Below, one piece after another: positions 59,601 through 64,000 of a DNA stretch of 64,000 bases. The stretch lies in the NCBI RefSeq assembly GCF_007858495.1, contig NZ_CP041663.1, positions 124,001 through 188,000 on the forward strand, written 5' to 3'. The position numbers were made by a program, and so were the translations under genes. Each line of letters starts with the position of its first letter. Within the stretch, counting starts at the first letter, position 1. The DNA comes from Mycoplasma anserisalpingitidis. Lineage in GTDB: Bacteria; Bacillota_I; Bacilli_A; Mycoplasmatales; Metamycoplasmataceae. Under the pieces are notes generated by a model. That model ran no database searches and was not told the origin of the DNA. It saw only the letters and a program-made list of their open reading frames with translations.

Positions 59601-61294
59601 TTTCTAATGTTGAACAAGTCTCAATTGAACAACTACGAAATCTTATAAAAGAAGTTGTGAATGGAAAAGAAAATGAACTAATTAAAAAAATAAGTAAATT
59701 TAAGGTTGAAAATAATAATTTAATTTCACAACTTGAAGAAAATGTTGAATCTTATTTAGTTAAACTTAAATCTGCAACTACCCTTGAAGAGTTGACTAAT
59801 TTAAATTCTGAATTAAAACCTATTGTTCAAGATTTAATTTCTAAATACAAGAAAATTGCGCTTGAAAAATTAAATGAGTTGGAAAATAAAGAAAACTACA
59901 ATAGTTTAATTGAAAATAGTGAAAATGTTAGCCAGTTAAAAAAATTAATTAGTGAAATTCAAGAAAAAATCAGTAAGGAAAAAACTAATAAGAAAGTTGA
60001 TGAATTAACTACTAGAATAAATGAATTAGAGGATCCAAAATTAGTTTCTGATTTATTAAAAGAGTTAAATAATATAAATGATTTAGCTAACTATGATGCT
60101 TTTGCCGAAAAAGTTGAACAAAAAGTTGTTGAACTTATTGAAAACTTAAAACAAAAAGCTATTGAAATTTTAGAAAAATTAGAAAACAAAGATGACTTAA
60201 GCGCTGAACAAATTCAACAAATTAAAGTACTTAAAGAAATTAGAGAACTTCTATCAAAACTTGAAGTTAAACTTGAAGAACAAAATAATATCTTACTAGA
60301 TATATTGAATTCTAAGAAACAAGAATTATTAAACAAAATTAAGAATTACAGTGAATTAGAAAGTTATACCGAAAACATTAATAACAGTTTAACTGTTGAA
60401 GAATTAAATATAATTGAACAACAAATCGATCTAAAAATTAATGCCTTAATTGAAGCAAAAATTAATAATAACAAAATTTGAATTAATGCTAATGTTAGTT
60501 TATTAAATAGGGATCTTGAATTGCTTAAAAATCAAGAGATTCAAGATGAATTAATTAATCTATTAAATGTAAAAATTAAAGAATTGCAAAACTTAAATCC
60601 TTTAGAAATTAGTGAAAATGAAAAAGAAATAGAAAATTCAAAATTAAGTGAATTATTAGTTAAAACAAATAACTTGCTTAAATCAAATCTAGTTTCTTTA
60701 CCAACATACGAATTACCATTAAACAAAGAAATAATAAAAAATAATATTAATATAATTACAAATCTCCTCACAAATAATAACTCCGTATCCGATTTAAGTG
60801 TTGAAGATAAAGAAACTATCAAAAACAATATTTCTAATTTAGATTACTCACTAGAACTAAAAGATTTAATAAATAATCAAATTAAGATCATTAAGCAATA
60901 TGACGATTTATGATTAAAAACCAAAAGAGCTCAATTGCAAAATGATTTTGACCAATTGAATAGCTTAAAATATCAAATTGACAAGCTAATTGTTGATAAT
61001 AAATTAACTGACAATGTTCAAATTTATGAATTAATGTCTAAAATTAATTTAACTCCAAATAATAGTTCAATTTTAGAATTAACAACTCTTAAAAATCAAC
61101 AAAAGGAATTAATAGATAAAATCAATGAATTGATTGAAAATAATAAAGTAGATTCAAAACAAACAGCCAAAAAAAATCAAACTAAATCAAATAAATCTCC
61201 AATTTTAATCGCTGTAAGTGCAATTCTATTAGTTATTATTGCATCAACTTCAGTATTTAGTTTCCTTAAATTTAAAAAACATAAAAAGAAATAA
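53654..61294 (+). CDS. nagH: Membrane-anchored GH84 beta-N-acetylglucosaminidase / hyaluronidase-type enzyme
   Basis: 2,546-aa surface glycosidase expected to remove beta-GlcNAc from host glycans or hyaluronan. Order: N-terminal anchor/signal [20 protein letters not shown]; a GH20b-like domain (about 35-185) ending [14 protein letters not shown]; the GH84 barrel from [12 protein letters not shown] (189-200), with the catalytic pair Asp305-Asp306 in ISILADDAA; a helical domain; several beta modules resembling F5/8-type C (CBM32) domains at about 660-795, 800-930, 950-1080 and 1215-1375; about 1,000 residues of FIVAR-like and coiled-coil repeats; then a membrane helix near 2516-2537 and a KFKKHKKK tail inside. 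ATG 53654 follows AAGGTGG. TGA and a few TGG both encode Trp. Substrate (hyaluronan or O-GlcNAc) cannot be told from sequence. Confidence 0.88.
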
Positions 61295-61301
61295 TTTTTA
61301 T

Positions 61302-61327
61302 ACGCAAGTAACTACTTGCGTTTTTTG
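61302..61327 (+). terminator. Rho-independent terminator of the GH84 gene
   Basis: ACGCAAGT (61302-61309) pairs with ACTTGCGT (61314-61321) around AACT, followed by T. It lies 8 bp after the stop. Confidence 0.85.
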
Positions 61328-61329
61328 TA

Positions 61330-61356
61330 TAAAAAAGTGTAAGATGACTTACACTT
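61330..61356 (-). terminator. Rho-independent terminator of the PotD-like gene (minus strand)
   Basis: AAGTGTAAG (61335-61343) pairs with CTTACACTT (61348-61356) around a 4-nt loop; on the minus strand it is followed by TTTTTTATAC. Together with the GH84 terminator it insulates the two convergent genes. Confidence 0.8.
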
Positions 61357-61357
61357 C

Positions 61358-63301
61358 CTATGCTTTAGTTTGTTTATAGTATTCAAATACAACTTTAGAA
61401 TTTAAATAATCTTCTATAGGTGCTAAACCTTGATATTGTACTTTATCACCATTATCAACTCAAAAAATATCCTGTGCAATTGGATCTAAATTAAAATCAT
61501 CATCTATAAAATAATTTTTATAAACAAATAACATATCAGAATTTATTGCAGTAGCGTAATTTATAAAATCAAAATTATCTAAATTTAGATATTCATGACT
61601 CATCTTATAATTTACTATAGAGTTGTATTGTTCCGAGTTATATTCTTTTTCATTTAGGTTAACTGTCGAAAGATAACCAGTTGCAATATGTTGTAATCTT
61701 TCTAAACTAAAGTTATTATTTTGATTAGCAAAACTTTTAGTTAAATCAAAGCTTAAATACTCACTAAATTTTTTTAATATTGCTAAAACAAGTAATTCAT
61801 TTTTTTCGGTTGATTCGTTAACTAAATTTGCGTAATCCAAGTGTTTCTTTTGATTACTAAAGTTTTCGATCACTGGTTTAATAAATTCAGAAATAACACT
61901 AATATAATGATTTTCCATTAAATCATTGGTTTTATTATATTTTGAATAATGTGATTCATTGATACTATCTAAGAGTTGATTTGCTAATTGATTAGAAACA
62001 TTTTCATCACGATAATAATTAAACAATTCACTATATTTGGCAAATTGAAAATCTTTGAATAATTTTTCCTCTGACTTAATTAAAGCTAAATTTTTAACTT
62101 CTTCAAATGAATAATTAGAATAATTTTGCTTTATTTCTAAAAAACTTTGGTAATTTAATGAAAGATTTTGAAATATATTATCACTAATATAATCTGTAAA
62201 GTTATCATTATTTTCCTTTGCGTTTGTTGAACTAAACATAATTCCGTCAACAAGGAAAATATTTTGACTAGGTCTAATAAATCTTATTGTTTGTCCATCT
62301 ATAGTTAGTTCTGAATTATCACTAGAATAGTATGAATCAACAGCATCACCATTATACATAATTGTAGCATTGGTTGGATCGTGTGGATCGACAAGTCGAT
62401 TAACAATCTCTAAACCTTCACCTTTGAATGTAATGTGGTTAGTATCATTAAAATCATACCCAGTTCCATCTTTAATTAATGACTTAAAATTATCTATTAG
62501 CCTAGTGTAAGTTTCTTCAGTAACTTCACCAGTGAAATTTTCACTGGTTCTTAAACCATCCGAACCTAAAATTACATCATAAGTTGATCCATATAACATA
62601 TTATCTCTGAACGCGTCAGTGATCATGTATTTGTTATAACCGACAGTTCTAAGAGCTTTTAAAATATCTATAATATCGAATTTTGTATTAGATGATTCGA
62701 ATCCTAATACTTTATTAAAATCAATCTCATTTAATAATTTACCATCTTGGTCAACTTTTCTGTATTTATCATCGATATTTAATTTATTGATGTTGTAAGT
62801 TATGACCATATCTTGGATGATATATGGAAAGAAATATTCTCAAAGATGAGCGTTAATTTCATTTCCATTTTCATCATATTGTAAGTATTTGTCATAACTT
62901 TTAAGATGCAGGAAGACGTTGTCACGTAAAATTACTTTAACAGCTTCTTCATAATCTTCTTCTTTTAATTCAGGCATTTTAAGCAATTTAGAATAATTTA
63001 TTTTACTTAATTTACCTTGCCTTATAAGTTTAGTTGCTAAAAATTCTGTACCAATACCAAGTGCAGCATGGTTATTTAACATTGCGGTTTGAAATTCATT
63101 TATTTCATTAAATTGTTTGTATAAGAAATTTTTACTTAGTTCTTTTTCATTATTTTTCGATATTGCGGCTTTATAGTTATAAAAACTAGGTTTAAATTTG
63201 TGTGTTACTTTATAAATGACGCTAGCACCAAAAGCTCCAACAGCTGCAGCGATCCCTAGTGAATATAAGATTATTTTTGCTTTACGCTTTAAAGTTTTCA
63301 T
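61358..63301 (-). CDS. PotD-like polyamine-binding surface protein
   Basis: 647-aa protein resembling the substrate-binding component of spermidine/putrescine ABC importers. Anchor: AKIILYSLGIAAAVGAFGAS (about 8-27), no lipobox Cys. PotD-like landmarks in order: PSFYNYKAAIS near the first strand; AALGIGTEFLATKLIRQGKL then SKINYSKLL (as PotD DLVVPSDYMVEKLIKEGLLQPLD); YFFPYIIQDMVITYN (as VPYFWGTVGIAYN); ILKALRTVGYN; IMYNGDAVDSYY (314-325, as WsGDALyA.y); and PSQNIFLVDGIMF (344-356, as eG.nlWfDnmviP). An extra C-terminal helical domain of about 280 residues follows. Reads through TGA (Trp). ATG 63301 follows AAAGGTG. Transporter ATPase and permeases would lie beyond the right edge. The homology is by motif and is an inference. 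Confidence 0.65.
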
Positions 63302-63442
63302 TATCACCTTTGTTAATTTTTGGTTTTTATTTTTATAATCTTTTTTGTTCTTTTTAAGTTAAATATTTAGCAAATTATACATAAAATAATTTTTATTTTT
63401 CAAAAAAATAAAATTCTAAAATTACTATAAAATAGAGATATT

Positions 63443-64000
63443 TTATGATTTTGTTTGTTTATAATATTCAAAAGTAATTTTACTATTTAGATAATCTTCA
63501 ATTGGTGAAATTCCTTGATATTCGATTTCTTCATTTTCATCAATTCAAAGAATTTTTCTAACTGTTTCATCATGTGTTAAATCACCATTATAGAAGTAAT
63601 TTTTATAGATTATATTCATATCTAAATTTACTCCAGTGGTATAGTTAACATAGTCAAAATTATCTAAATTTAAATATTTTGTAGTTATTAAATCATTAAT
63701 GAATTCATTATATTCATCTGAATTAACTTCACTTTCAGTTATGGTGATAAATCCTAAATAACTTGCAGCTTTATCAATTCAATTCATTTTAAATTCATTG
63801 GTGTATTGTTCGATGATATTTTTTTCAGGATCAAATTTTAATTCATCACTAAATTTATTTAATATTGCAAACATTAAAGTTTTTTCTCACGTTTTATCAT
63901 CATTTTGAGTAGAATTTAATACTAATTGATCAATTTTATCTTCGAAGTAGTTTTTAATTACTTCAACATAAAAATCATCTAAGATATTATCTTGATTTTT
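63443..64000 (-). CDS. Second PotD-like protein, C-terminal part (cut by window edge)
   Basis: The last 185 codons of a gene arranged in tandem with the previous one. The ends match closely: here EYQGISPIEDYLNSKITFEY YKQTKS, and in the neighbour QYQGLAPIEDYLNSKVVFEY YKQTKA; YLNLDNFDYVNYTTGVN parallels YLNLDNFDFINYATAIN. It is therefore a tandem paralog sharing the extra C-terminal domain. It reads through TGA (Trp) and ends at TAA 63443-63445. The N-terminal polyamine-binding part lies outside the window, so its type is inferred from the neighbour. The gap to the neighbour's start is about 140 bp. Confidence 0.7.

Noticed and set aside
1-64000. tRNA, rRNA, CRISPR arrays or prophage modules
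   Set aside because: I looked for cloverleaf-like tRNA ends, conserved rRNA sequence and regularly spaced repeats and saw none; absence by eye is not proof.

Overview
The window is AT-rich chromosome from a mollicute of the Mycoplasma/Mycoplasmopsis type. Almost every long gene reads through in-frame TGA codons that must encode Trp, and core housekeeping genes lie beside very large surface proteins. Gene ends below were set by reading TGA as Trp and stopping only at TAA or TAG. I cannot name the species from the sequence; the combination of a GH84 hyaluronidase-type enzyme, giant coiled-coil surface proteins and tandem PotD-like proteins fits the hominis-group mycoplasmas.

Region 1 (1-6.6 kb, minus strand) is a tightly packed replication operon read right to left: dnaE, a stand-alone 5'-3' exonuclease, coaE, a DnaB/DnaD-type initiation protein, a DnaI-like helicase loader and the start of fmt. 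The order resembles the Firmicute polA-coaE-dnaB-dnaI neighbourhood. At 6.6-9.1 kb lies a divergent OppF-like ABC protein whose ATPase motifs are eroded.

Region 2 (9.1-10.5 kb) is a small foreign island: a Fic-domain gene using TGG for Trp, flanked by two equally spaced TTGGGGAA-N27-TTCCCCAA elements and preceded by a 16-bp palindrome. After it come a KtrA/TrkA RCK gene, then the division cluster mraZ-rsmH-ftsA-like-ftsZ (11.3-15.2 kb) with a legible MraZ operator, a zinc alcohol dehydrogenase, and efp with an Asp23-like gene.

Region 3 (17.6-51.8 kb) is the main feature: four giant genes of nearly equal size (2,763-2,846 codons) forming two tandem A-B pairs (A1-B1, A2-B2). A1/A2 and B1/B2 are full-length paralogs, and A and B share a diverged internal segment. 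Each pair begins about 140-225 bp after a run of exactly 17 T in similar flanking sequence, which suggests phase-variable expression of each pair. All four have an N-terminal hydrophobic anchor without a lipobox, a long helical/coiled-coil body and a Trp-containing C-terminal domain.

Region 4 (51.8-64 kb) holds an IS30-family transposase, a candidate small RNA, a 2,546-aa GH84 glycosidase with several F5/8-type C-like modules and a C-terminal membrane segment, and, convergently on the minus strand, two tandem PotD-like polyamine-binding proteins (the second cut by the window edge). Together the right half looks like a surface and host-interaction locus: giant switchable fibrous proteins, an enzyme cutting host glycans, and nutrient-binding proteins. 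I saw no tRNA, rRNA or CRISPR array.
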